Shown here in pieces: positions 45,120 through 56,704 of a stretch of 64,000 bases of DNA. Origin of the DNA: Crocodylus rhombifer (lineage: Eukaryota > Chordata > Crocodylia > Crocodylidae); the NCBI GenBank assembly GCA_038503035.1, contig JAVSML010024699.1, forward strand, positions 1,200,755 through 1,264,754. The letters are read 5' to 3'. The number at the start of each line of letters is the position of its first letter. Position 1 is the first letter of the stretch. The notes beneath the pieces were generated by a model, which ran no database searches, was not told the origin of the DNA, and saw only the letters and a program-made list of their open reading frames with translations. A program made the position numbers and the translations under genes.

Positions 45120-45674
45120 CAGGCAGTCTTCGACTTACAATGTTTCAAGGTACAATGTTTTGCACTTACAATGTTTATAAATTGACACCCTGTTTCAACT
45201 TTATGACGTCAGTTTCAACTTTACAACACTTGATCCGATGCGACACCATGCCAATAAACAAGTTTGCTGCGTTGCCCATCTCTCTGCAGAACATCTGTTC
45301 AAACTTCCTTGGATACTTTCTTTAAGAAAGCAGACAAGACTCCTGAAAAGACTCCAGCCAAGAACCCTTCAAAAAGTCCAACCAAGAGCCCTTCAAAAAG
45401 CCCAGCAAAGTCTCTTTAAAGAAGTCCTTCCAAATCAATATGATTGCTATTTACAATATAAATACATTAATGTAGCTATATTACTCATCTATAATTTATT
45501 GAGTACAAAATTCTGGGGTACTATTGGTGAAAATTGGTATCGGGCTTTGGTTCAGGAACCAATCCGCCATTTATAACATTGTTTCTTATGAGAAAATTGG
45601 TTCTGAGTTACAACAATTCGACATAAAATGCAGCTTTCAGGAACCAATTGTGTCGTAAGTCCGAGGACTGCCTG
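45120..45674. mobile_element. Tigger/pogo-like (Tc1-mariner) element
   Basis: The termini 'caggcagtcttcgacttaca' and, reverse complemented, 'caggcagtcctcggacttac' are Tigger-type inverted repeats, and both sides are flanked by TA (45118-45119 and 45675-45676), the target duplication of this superfamily. At 555 bp it is far shorter than an autonomous copy. Subterminal repeats of 'cttacaatgtt' and 'ggttc' occur on both sides. Confidence 0.85.
45258..45419 (+). pseudogene. Probable C-terminal remnant of a Tigger transposase
   Basis: An open frame without Met runs from a stop at 45255 to TAA at 45417. It contains TSLDTFFKKADKTPEKTPAK, then repeated (K)NPSKSPTKSPSKSP and ends AKSL. A short 'S-L-D-x-F-F-K-K' block followed by basic repeats at a protein end is compatible with the tail of a pogo/Tigger transposase left in an internally deleted element. 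The family assignment is inference from position inside the element. The same bases in another frame give an unrelated Gln/Arg-rich peptide. Confidence 0.45.
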
Positions 45675-46285
45675 TACAATGTCTCAGTTATGCTATGTTT
45701 TCCCCTTAAACATGCGGCATGGATACCACCACTGTAACTATAGCAGCCATCAGAGAATACCCATGGATTCATCCAGACCTTCCTCAAACGTCACATGCAT
45801 TTAACAATTGGCAGGCATTCTCACTCAGGCAAGAACTGAATCACCAACTCTTCAGGTTTTATCCCAACCAGACTGTCTTGTCTGAGAAGATTCTCGGTCA
45901 TTTAGTTCCCATTCCATCCCTAATAGCATTCTCTGTCAACTGAATCAGTCAAGGAAGGAGGAGGCATAGGTTTAAAGGCATCATAATCTGTATATGGCTG
46001 CTGAAAGTGTCATCACCTATAGATCCTCACCAATCTTCTCAACAGCATAGTGTATGGGTTGAGATGATGAAATAATGACATATTACTGTATAGTATCCCA
46101 TACAAGTCTTTGGAGCAAAAATCTAATTCCCAAACTACTCTCTTAGACCTCACTCAAAGAAAGAAAAGGTCTTGCTTAAGGGCAGCTCCACTTTTGCAAT
46201 GGTTTGCAGATCTTTTCCCAATGCCATGTGGCCAATGATACCAGATAACTCTAAAAGATTAAACCGTTCTTTTTGACTCCATCAC
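45675..46285. other. Intergenic, nothing recognised
   Basis: No exon or repeat identified. Confidence 0.4.
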
Positions 46286-46680
46286 CAGGGCTGGGGACAA
46301 AAGTTACACATAAACCAGCATAAGTAATCAGCAACTGGTTCAAATTTGTAACACAATAGAAGTTCAGTGCACATAAACTGTTTTCACAATGGCTGAAACC
46401 AGTTTAAGATAAACATGGATGGATGTAGGATCAGACTTCACTGATTTAGTTTAAATAGGCTTATTGAACTTCTGTCCCAGATCTCCTCCAGATTCAAATT
46501 AATTCACAGTTGCCCAGTAGCCCAGGATGCTTTGCACCTCCCCTGCAATCCCTCCCCCCATGCTTCAGTGCCCCCCACTTCTGGCCTGAGCCACTGCAAG
46601 TATATTGCTGCATTTCCAGAATCAAAAGTGAATATCTGTTCACTTGCTTATCAGTTCAATCTAAGTAGCTTAGACTAACC
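46286..46680 (+). mobile_element. Partial copy of the repeat seen at 62649-63507
   Basis: 'gggctggggacaaaagttac', 'ttcagtgcacataaac', 'aatggctgaaaccagttta' and 'gttagactaacctgcaa'-like sequence occur in the same order as in 62649-63507. The right terminus is replaced by another repeat at about 46690. Confidence 0.7.
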
Positions 46681-46689
46681 TGCAAAAAA

Positions 46690-47035
46690 AAAAAGCTGAG
46701 AAAAGCCCAGGGACTCACCACTCCTGCAGCAGACTTGGGGCTTTGGGGGCTCATGCAGAGCCTCCCACGTGGCACGGGGCAGTGGGGATCGCTCCCCACC
46801 TGGCAGCACCTGGTGAGCACCAGGGCATTTTTTTTTTACAATTGCCGGGAGCTGGGGTGGGCAGGGCAGCCATTGCCAAGCTAGGAGAGGGGCAGGGGAT
46901 GGGCCTAGCTGATTCGGAGATTCGGCCAAATCCAATTGGGATAGAGATTCAAATCACCGAATCGAATTTCTGTCCCCCAAATCAGCCAAATCTGAATCTG
47001 AAGCAAATACTAGCCGTTTCGCACAGGCCTATCCA
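46690..47035. mobile_element. Fragment of a DNA element with 'attcgg' iterations
   Basis: Contains a GC-rich part with a T-run (46827-46837) and then iterated 'gattcggaga', 'ttcggccaaatcc' and 'accgaatcgaatt'. It ends 'agccgtttcgcacaggccta', whose reverse complement 'taggcctgtgcgaaacgg' looks like a transposon terminus. The left end is not resolved. Confidence 0.4.
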
Positions 47036-47100
47036 GCATCCCATCCCTTCTTTGACTGTAGCCAATGACAGATGCTTCCAACGAAGTTACAAGAAACAAA
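47030..47100 (+). repeat. Old SINE-like repeat fragment
   Basis: 'tatccagcatcccatccctt' and 'gtagccaatgacagatgctt' match the middle of the repeat that begins at 42305 type ('..agtatcctgtctc..agtggccaatgccagatgct..'). Confidence 0.45.
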
Positions 47101-48044
47101 GCAGTGAGTATTTATACAGCTTTCTCATAAAGGATGTGTCTTTCTAGCTATTGACGATTAGTGCTGGACTTTTCCTGATGAGTAAGAATTTATATATATA
47201 TTTCAGTTGTGTTAATGTGATAAGAATCCCGCTGCTTTGATGCAGAATCTTCTTAGTACACACTAAAGTCAATGGCAGTTGAAGGCCCTCATCACTTTGT
47301 AGGACTACACCTGAAGTAGTTTATAGATTAAGATGAATTGTGCCTTAAGTTGGAAATCACTTTACTCTTCATAAATGTCATGATTAAAACACTAGACCTT
47401 GATTTCTCAAGGTGGAGTCTGTGCAGTAAAAGCCCTTATGCAGAAATGGAATTTTACAGAAGCAAAGGAAACTCGTAAAGTCACTTGGACTCTTTCTCTC
47501 GATTGTGACCTGTATTTGCCATGTCTTTTAGTATCTTCTCTCAGACATTCCAAGTATGATGACAGCCATAAAAAATTAGGCTGTTATGTGACAGGAAAGA
47601 TCACAGGCCTGGATTGTTGTTGAGCTTGTCCAACAACAGCTGCCTTCTGGCTCACCATCACAGTCCAATATGGGATCTGATTTATGGAGCTACTCAAATC
47701 AGAAACTTGAGCATGCTGAGTCATTTCACACAAATAATATAGTGGGCCATTGACTAAGAAAGAGCTATTCTGGGACATCCCCTTATTCTTAAGGCTAAAA
47801 CAATACAAAGATTATTAAAACCAACTTTGATAAATTGTGTCATTAATTCTATTCACAGGAATGCCTGTTCTATTATATATAGAGCAAAAATACTACTGCA
47901 TCTTAGCAGCTAGTAAAAGTAGTAGTAGTTTTATTATTTGAAACCAACACTATTTGTCTTTGGGATACAAATCCTTAACTCCTTTAAGTAATGATGTCAA
48001 GCATGGAGTAAATACTTCTGAAAACCAATCAGAATTAATAATGG
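47101..48044. other. Intergenic, nothing recognised
   Basis: No gene or repeat identified. Confidence 0.4.
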
Positions 48045-48240
48045 TACAACACCATTGTATAGCATTTTTCATAAGAAGATCTCAACATGCTTAACAAAGG
48101 CAACAGTCCACACAAATAAGGAAATAGAGGTACAGAGAAATGAAGTGATTTTATATGGTCACCCAGCCAGTCAGTGACACAGCTAGGAATAAAACACAGG
48201 TCTCCTTGGTCCAAATTCACTGGGCCACAGTCATTTGATA
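48045..48240 (+). repeat. MIR-like SINE
   Basis: The order 'tagcatttttcataagaaga', 'aaatagaggtacagagaaat', 'gaagtgattttatatggtca', 'cagtgacacagctaggaata' and 'acacaggtctccttgg' follows MIR closely. Confidence 0.7.
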
Positions 48241-50785
48241 ATCCACTAAACATACAAAATATATTATTTCATTTAAAAATATGAGCAGAATGTTGGTGGG
48301 GGGAAGGGGGGAGTGGAGGAGGGATTGAGGAAAATTATTTAAATGTTTTTGAGCCATATATCTTAATCTTTAATGTGAGATCTCTGGCAGCTGAGGAAGG
48401 AACAGAAAGATGCATCTTAAAACTGAATGGAAGCAGCACCTCACATTACCTTTTGCTGCACTTCATGCCCTCCTAAAAATGTAGATTCATGCTGTGTGCA
48501 TTTCAGCCTGCTTCCATCTGCAAGCTCTGAAATGCCTAGTGCCAGATATCAGTTTGTTTGGATGCTCTTGGTTCACATAGAAATAGGAAGAGTCTACTTA
48601 TTTTTATGTCTTGCTTATTCTACTTGCACTTCAGCTGAGGTTTCCAACTACTGTTACTGACTGAATGCACTGAATCCCAGCCTGACATTTGGGGAAATGG
48701 ATGCTTTTACTTTAACTTCTGACTTCTTAATATGATGGTTTCCTTTCTGTATTTAGCCTCTTGTTTGGTCTTGCAGAACAGACCTCTCTTTCAGTCTTCT
48801 TGTTGCACCAAAATATAAAATATAGGAGGTGGGTACTCACCTTCCCAGGAGCTATAGTTCAGCCTCAGGCATAAATATTGCTTCAGGTGTGACTGCAGCT
48901 GCTCTTGCCATCCCTCTCTGCCTCCTCCTAGTTGTACTGCAAAGCAAACAATATGCATTAGGGGATAGGAGTTGCCTTCCTTACACTTTTGGGTTTTAGT
49001 TATGCTGTAATGACATGAATAGGGGAAATGCAGGAATACTGACCACCCCAAGTGATGGTCACAGAGGATTGTTGTTGTTCCTTTTTGTGTTGCTACAGCT
49101 GTTGTTCCCCAGCAATGATGTACCGCCAACATTATCAGTCCATTAGTTGCACATATCTCTGCTTCTCTGTGAAAAACAAATCTCTCATTTCCATCCCTTC
49201 TTACCTCCACCAACTTTTTTTCAAATCCATCAATCCAGTCCTCAGTCCTAACCCTTGTCCAACATCTCTCCACCCACTTGCTTCCTTCTTTTCCTTCACT
49301 TGCTGGGGTTCTTCTAGGTGACTCCACTTCTTAGGTGTTGTCCCTTAAGCATCAGGAATAGTGGTAGGCCTGCTTCTGGCTGGATGTTAATTGACTGGTC
49401 GGGGAGCAGGTCTCATCTCATCTCATTATGGGATGTGTACTCAACATGTACTCTTTGAAGTAGGTATCATTCCTGGGACTACTAACAATCTCTTTTAATC
49501 ACTTTGCAAAAAGATGGGGTAGTGTGTCTCTCCAGTTTGGTGAAGGAGGTTTCTCCTTACTGGTTGATTGGGAGAACGATGACCCAGACTTTCTTTCAGG
49601 ACCCATTCTTCTGAATCTGAACTGAAGCTGGGTAGACAAGTACTGGCTCAGAGAGACTGCTTCTCACTAATCTGCCTGGAAGAGGGAGGTACAAGAAAGC
49701 ATGAAAAAAGAAATGAATAAAAGGTACCTCAAGCTGCAAATATGATTCACTTAGCAAGTATATGAGACAGTGAAAACTGTGCATCAGAAAAGGCTATACT
49801 TTAAAAAAGGCAAAATGCCAAGTAGTTACAATTCATAATATGTAGTATGAAAAGAGTCACTAGAATGAAAAGTAAAGGAATGAATAGAAGAAAAAGGGCA
49901 GGTAAACTGAGAGTAACTGGGACTGTGAATGGACGGCTGGGGAAGTAGAAGTAATAACAAAAGGCTCAAAATGATCCAAAGTAGTCTGAATTTGTTAATC
50001 TTCAGGACATTCTGCAAAGTACATCTACTTTCTTAACAATAGCTTGGCCTATTGCATTTTCATTTCCCCTTGTAATGAGGTGTGCAGGTGTTAAGAATTT
50101 TTGGTCCCTTACACCTGGACTGACATGCCCTGACCCCCTGGATTGTCTGGTCTACACTCACAACTCAACTAACGCATTTTACTTAGTCATTGCATATATA
50201 CATTGGTGTAGGCAGAAATATGCTATTTAGCCACCTCTTGCTGCAGAAGTAAAAAAGCAACAGTAGATTGCTTTCAATGTAGGCACTCAAGTTACATTTT
50301 CAAGACTATCTTTGGAAGGACTTGCAAGGTACTTTATTTAAAAAAAACCAAGAAAATGAACATTCCTACTTCCAGGTCTTGGAGCTGGTTCTGTTAACAA
50401 GGCTTCATGGTCTCTAAACTCTCCTCCACTTGTACAAGTTCTTAAATTTTCCTGCCTCGTATACTCTATCTTCTCTTATTTCCCCATTTATCTAATTTGT
50501 CTTCCAAAATTAAACAAATTAAGAAAGGGTAACAACCCACGCCAAAACAGTTTCTCAATATGGGCACGTGTGTGTGTGGGTATGGTTCCAAAGTCATTTA
50601 AGACACTAGTAATTTTACCAGCATTTGTAATTAGCTCATGAATTGTCAGTAGTTATTTGGTGACATTTTTTGCATGGGAATTTACAGTTATTGAACTTGG
50701 TTCTCCACTTTCTCATTTCAGTAATAAGTTGATGTAATTCCATCGGTATTAATAGAGTTTCACTGGCATAATAGTAGAGTAGAGA
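48241..50785. other. Intergenic, nothing recognised
   Basis: A G-rich patch lies at about 48296-48328. No exon was supported; a minus-strand open frame at 48791-49327 has no recognisable domain. Confidence 0.4.
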
Positions 50786-50960
50786 GAGGTAGTTAGCCAT
50801 GTTAGTCCAAAGTCAGGCAGAAGGTAGGGTAGATCTGAACCTCATAGCCTAACTAAATCAGCATAAACTTTCATGAGCCTAAGTTCACTTCATCTGATGC
50901 ATGAAATTGGCTCAAAGTTCCTTTATCCGTTGCTGCATAAACAAGCATGCCTTAGAAATG
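50786..50960 (-). repeat. Old dispersed repeat fragment
   Basis: On the minus strand, 'catgcatcagatgaagtgaa', 'ctcatgaaagtttatgctga' and 'gactaacatggctaactacc' match a widespread amniote repeat with the phrases 'gcatctgatgaagtg..ctcacgaaagctta' and 'gactaacacggctac'. The class is not certain. Confidence 0.45.
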
Positions 50961-51097
50961 AAAAATAGCCTTTGGGGAACCTTTTCTTAAAACATGAAAT
51001 GATATACTTCATCTTGTCTTTTAGAAGTTTTTATCAATGTCAAATACTAAGACTGAATCTCTAAACCTGAAGAAAGAATAATAGTTGACACTCCAGT

Positions 51098-51829
51098 GGG
51101 TGCATCTCCATGTGCAATTAGCATGTAGCAATAAATTCTAGTACAGTTCGTACCATAGTTCATTGCTCCTGGGTGCAGCATTTGCATGTGTGCCTGGGAC
51201 TGCAGCATGTTGAGCCATGGCAGAGCAACCCTGGCTGCATGGGTGACTGGTGCCTTCTGTGTCAGGGGGGCACGTGCCTCCGCAGTGGCCAGTCAGTGGT
51301 CCCCCCCACAGCCGATTGCACTAATCTGGAAATGCCAGCGGTGTTCCCAGAAGGGCCAGCAGCCCTTCTTTTGGTGCCCTCACTCCCCAGATGGCACTTG
51401 CAGGGGGGACACCAGTGCTCCTGCCTGCCTCCCCTGCCCGTCGCCTAACCAAGGAGCGCTGCCTGTCAGGGAGTGCACCAGTGTTGACCTGGAGAGTCAG
51501 CCTGCCAGTCCAGAGCTGCTCAGCCCTGGCTCAGTGTGCTGCAAAAGGGCTGGCTGGGGCATGAAGGTGCTACAGCGTGGGGCTAGCTGGCAAACAGCCC
51601 CCACACTGGAGTATCCTCATGCCCCAGACAGCCCCAGCCACCCTCTACATGTGTGTTTTGGTGCACATTATTACTCTGCTGGAGGACAGTACTTGTCCTA
51701 AACAGTACCATCCTATAGTGGAGTTAATTATTTTATTGCACTGTAATAGGGGTGCACATGTTGATAGTGATGCTTCACTGCAGAGCTAATAAGTCAATTC
51801 TTCGGTAAAGCACGCATGTAGATGCACCC
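51098..51829. mobile_element. 732-bp non-autonomous TIR element
   Basis: The ends 'gggtgcatctccatg' and, reverse complemented, 'gggtgcatctacatg' match at 14 of 15 positions. Both sides are flanked by AGT (51095-51097 and 51830-51832), a possible 3-bp target duplication. The interior is GC-rich with open frames in all phases but no transposase motif. One end resembles the element at 19255-19705. A 3-bp duplication would suit PIF/Harbinger, although that group prefers TWA. Confidence 0.6.
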
Positions 51830-54800
51830 AGTGAGTATTGAAAGAATGACTGTGGTTGTTTCTCTCTCTCTGTCTCTCTCCTTTTCAACACAATATTGAT
51901 TGCTAATGGACCTTTATTATTTTCATTTCAAGTGCATAGTTGCAACTGTATCTGCCACTAGAAAACCTGGTGGGGAGCTGCAATTTGCTGAGAAATTGAA
52001 TGTAAAATCATTTTCAAATTAATTTTAATCTCCCTCCTCTGGCTCCCCTCTGCATGATCACTGGAATTTTGCTTTGACTGGGAACCAAAGTTTGATGAAA
52101 AAATCTTCACTTCTCATGTTTGCATCCTGCAAATGTTATGTCTTAAATCCCTCTTTTTTCCACATGACTTCATGTACTAGCAATTTGACTTAATGAGTAG
52201 CTGCAATAAATGTACAGTATGGAAATATTGTTACAAGTCTGCTAGAGTGTTCCCATGCTTAAGCAAAGTGTTGTGTTGAAAGAGTTGTAAAATATATAAT
52301 TACTCTGAGACCTTGAACAAAATCCGGCTTCTTAGTTCATTCTTATCCTTTTTTGGACAGTATGAGTAGCCTCATTTTTAAAGAGAATTGTGGAGGGCCT
52401 GAGCATCTGGGCTTTGCTTTCCTTATCATCATCTATGGATGCATTCAAGCTGTTAAAATGAATAGTACTCCCTGTGTATTGTTTATTTTATTTGAAGCCT
52501 TGCCAGCTTTCTTACTTAATGATGTCTTTAAGAAATATCACATATGCTATTCACAGTTTTATTTGGAAAATCGGTTTAGTAGAGGCAACAAATAAGTGAA
52601 ACTTAGAATTGAATGTGATGACTTTTCCTCTCCTGAATATTTACAGTTATTAGATGCATTAAATATGCCTTCACTTCTACTTCCGGGCCAGTTAATTGCT
52701 TATTTATTTTCCATTGCCTGGATTAGGATCTTTTGGCAATTACTGTTGCTTTTCTCAGAAGCATGTCTTTAAAAGATTAAGGGACAACTCCAGTGCTGAG
52801 TTATACCATCCCAATTCATTAGGGAGTGTGTGCATCATCTTTTACCAGGTCTGACAGGGCCTGGTACTTCCAGCATACTGCACCTTGTTGATACATTCAG
52901 ATACAACAGTGATTAGAGTATTATAAATGCTTGGAGAGGTAAATGGATAAGCATAATGTCCACTGTGCAGTACCACCACTACAAGATGGTATTCAATGAA
53001 AGATGTTGGTTCCCAGAATGTCTTGGTCTTGGTTAGTTGACATGATACTGAACATGCTTCATGTTTGTCCACACTCAGCAAAAGACCAAACTCTTCACAA
53101 CTGTGTTGAAACATAGCTAGATGTCCTATAGAAGACAGTAAATGGTTGGTGGACAGGATATATCTGTAAACAGTCCTGCACAATAAGTGCTTGCCTTCAC
53201 TAGAAAATCAGTTTGTATTACAGCCTAGCCAGTAGCATGTGCTAATTGACATGGAGTTTCATTATATTCAGGGAATTCAGCAGTTCATATAGATATCCTA
53301 CAAACTCCTTATGGGTGAGCCTATGGTTCCAGCAGAGTTTATATAGAGTTAACTGACAGTGTGTTAAACAGGATGGTACCTGTCAACACTGAATGAAAAG
53401 CTGTGCTTAATATTTTGTTAGTTAACATGTCTCCTTCAGGTCAGGGTCTAACACAACTCATTTTTGCAGAGAAAACAAGGCTAAAGTGAATAGCAATGCT
53501 GCTGTAAAGTAATATGATTGAGATTACTGCATTATTATTATTATTGTAGTAACATTTAGCATTCTAATCATGGTCCAGTACTCCACTGTGGCTGGTATTG
53601 TTCAGGCAGCTAACCACAATCATTCCCTTGCCCCCAGAGCTTTACAGTTTAAGTGGTGGCAACTTTTTAACATTACCTAAAATCACAAGGGTTGGAAAAT
53701 ATTTTTTTCCATGCAAAAACTGATTTGTTTTTGGTTTTTTTGCAGAAAGAAAAAGTCAAAATGGAAAGTTTTCAGCCAAAATACTTAAGGTAGAAACCAA
53801 CAGTTTTCAACAAAAATATGTTCCTTATCCAAATTTTAATTCAGCAGTATCACACCTCCCAGGGTATTTTCCATGAGCCAGGTTTGTGCTGTGGATTTCC
53901 ATGATGCATCAGTCACTCTTACTGAGCCATGAACTATGCATCAAAAAAAGTCCATGCATCATGGGAGATATAGCCTGGCTGGGGAAACTACAGTGGAAAT
54001 GAGGCAATCAGACATCCACCATCTGACTCCCTAAAAACTTGTCCAAACTGAAGTATCTAAGATGTCATCTCCCTCCATCAGTAATAGAACTGTGCCTGAT
54101 ACTATTTAGTCTAAGCAACCATAAACTTTTGGGTAAGTTCAGATCTGAGCAATTCAGGCCCTCATTATTGTCTTAAAACATTCTTGTCTTCACATACATC
54201 TCCAGTCCAAATAAGATAATTTCTCCTCTCAATATTATATTGCCCCAGATTGTATTGAGGCATGAGCTGGCTCAGAAGCCTGGGAGGTATTTTTTAGTTC
54301 GAAGTAGGTCTTGGAGATGCTTGGGTCAACCTTCCTTGATTAACCAAACCAGATCACCCTTCAAGACAGATTGAAGCATCATGCAAAGAAGCCTTTCTTT
54401 ATTTTCCATTCTGCCTTAGACTAGGAACTGTGGTGATGTGTAAAGCTAAAATACAATGAAGAAGGTTTAGCAGGCTTGGGTTAGGTTCAGGTTTAGTTCA
54501 TAGTAATAAGGTGGGTGAAAGGTCATGTTGATTCCCAGTTTTTGGAACCTGTTCTAAGCCATGCTATATTATTCTGGAAAAATTCAGCCATGCTTCGCTT
54601 AGTTGATGGTCTCATTTGATAAGTTACTGGAGATATTTTGTTAAACTTGTATAAGACTATTTTTAAGCAGTTGTAGCACAAGAGCAATAATAGCACTGTC
54701 ATACTGTTTTACAAGGCCATAATTTGGTTTTCTTGCTGGCATAAACCATGAGACCTTTGGTCTTGTAGTCTCTCCACTTGGTGACTGGATTACTGCCTTG

Positions 54801-55025
54801 TAAAACAGCATGACAGGACTATTACCACTAAAAGAAGGGACAGCCATCCAGAGGGCCGATTGGTTCACACCTCTTTTTCATTTGGCATAATATTTTTATT
54901 CTTGGAAGTAGCATATAAAACAAAATGTTTGCAACTATAACACCTAATAATTTACTTTCTTCTGCAATGTGAAATCAGTTTTAATACAGTCTGCTTAATT
55001 TATTACCAGCCTACTGACACTATTA
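51830..55025. other. Intergenic with simple repeats
   Basis: A TCTC-rich run (about 51862-51882), an (ATT)n run (about 53528-53546) and an A/T-rich decayed repeat with 'gaaaatattttttt' and 'gttttcagccaaaa' (about 53690-53830) are present. No gene was seen. Confidence 0.45.
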
Positions 55026-55220
55026 TTTATTATTTATACGGCACTGTAGTAGCAGAAGGCTTTTCACAATAGTTAAAATGCCTTTGCAAGCAATTACATG
55101 ACTCTCTCTCAAACATGAATCAATTTAACCTCACAAGACTCCTTTGCAGTCGGGGGCAAAAAAAACTATACCCATTTTAAACAAGATGAATTGGGGTATA
55201 GAAAGTTTAAGGCCAGATAG
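55026..55220 (+). repeat. Possible MIR-like relic
   Basis: 'ttatttatacggcactgtag', 'ctatacccattttaaacaag' and 'gaattggggtatagaaagtt' loosely follow the MIR order. Weak. Confidence 0.3.
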
Positions 55221-55775
55221 TGTTCCAGTTCCACTAGTAAAAGTTGCCATAATATAGTCAACGGCTTGAGTATGGGGTCCGTGATCTAGTCCTTTGTGGC
55301 ATGTTCAGTTTCCCAGTGTGAAATCCAGAACTGAACTCCTCTCTCTTGAATTTCAGCTCCATGCTTTAACTACAACATCATTCCCTTTTTCCTGTGACAA
55401 GCAAGTGACAAATACGTGACCATCCCAAAGAATTTACACTTTAAAGTTTCAAGTAGGACCAGTGCACAAAAATAATAAGATCTGGTATCACAGACTGAGA
55501 ATAAAGAATGTGCCACTGGAGTGGGGCTATTTTCACAACATGCAGGAGAGTTTTTGGAAGGAGAGAAAAAGAACTCACAAGCTCCTTTCTTATCATTCCG
55601 AAACAAAAAGTTAAGGCATGTATTTGAAAAGAAGCTCCCACAAGAAGGTCTGCTACTACAAGAGCAATGCAGAAGTTAATGAAAAACAAATATTACATTT
55701 TGTAGAAAGTATTGATTCTATGGTAATGTTCTCTGGCAATAACATGGGACTCTCTGTCTCTCTCTCTAACGGGTT
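55221..55775. other. Intergenic, nothing recognised
   Basis: A short TCTC run precedes the LTR-like element. The hydrophobic minus-strand open frame at 55441-55689 has no supporting context. Confidence 0.4.
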
Positions 55776-56704
55776 TGTGACGGTGCGGGGTCCTAGGGGT
55801 GGCCGTGAACTCCCCTAGCGCTCCTACCATGCCAAGGGGATATTAAAAGCACCCTCACAATCTCGCCCACCACATCTTTGATGTTAATAATGTTTAAGGG
55901 AGGCTGCCCTTAGTCCTGTCTGACGCGGTGCTCTGATGTGTCTCGATCTTAGTTCTGTCTTGGGTGACTCAGTGCACCCCAGCCTTATGGGCTATGTTTG
56001 GCTCCAACCACCTCTGTACCATGCCCCAAGCCTCGCAACTATACTGGACATTGTTTGGTCAATTTCCTTTTCCATGCCCCACTGGCGCCCTCTGGCTTGT
56101 CTCGCAACGCCCCGGACTGGGGCTTCTCGCTTGCACTGGGGCTTCTCACTTTAGGGCTCAGGCAGCCTCAGCCTTACCCGGCCCCCTTCCAGTCCTCTGC
56201 CCCCTTTCTCAGGGCTGGGATCAGTGCACCCCTGAATGTTGTGCCCTCTCTGGTGCCGGGGTCCCCATGCTACGGCGGAGCCCCTATGAGGCCTCCTCCA
56301 GTCTAACAACAACAAAAGCAATAACATAAGCCGATCGGCTATAACGCAAATCTAAGCCTCCTAGCTAAAATGTTCTCCAAACCACACCACATCTCTCACC
56401 CGTGTAACTAGTGGCTTGTACATCTGGGCCTTTTCCCTTTTCCACCTTCAGGGCCGAGCTCTTTTCCTTGGTCAAACAGTACTCCTCCTTCCTGGCTTCT
56501 GGGAGAGGGAGAGGGAGAGGGAAAGAGGCTCCCAGCCTCCTGTCTGGGTCTTATAGTGGTCAGCCCTGCCCCTTCGGGTCGGCTGACTCACCAGGTGTGG
56601 GCCCTCAGCACCTCTTGGTTGCCCCCAGCAACCGGCACCTGGGCCCATGCTGCTGCTTTTCCAGTAGCGAGCACCTTAGTGCCCTTCTACAGGACTATAC
56701 CACA
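55776..56704 (-). mobile_element. Probable solo LTR of an LTR retroelement
   Basis: A 929-bp GC-rich block starts 'tgtgacggtgcggggtcc' and ends 'actataccaca', so it has the TG...CA ends of an LTR on either strand. On the minus strand a TATA-like 'ccactataagaccc' (56546-56559) lies in the 5' part followed by a purine-rich leader, which favours minus orientation. No second LTR, primer site or internal coding sequence adjoins it, hence solo. Matching flanking duplications were not found ('gggtt' left, 'cttac' right), which lowers confidence in the exact ends. A (GGGAGA)n stretch lies at about 56502-56525. Confidence 0.5.

Noticed and set aside
48791..49327. 178-codon minus-strand frame
   Set aside because: It is long enough to consider, but no conserved motif or exon signals were seen and the sequence looks non-coding.
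55441..55689. Hydrophobic frame on the minus strand resembling a membrane helix
   Set aside because: No homologous motif, no exon boundaries, and only 82 codons in AT-rich DNA.
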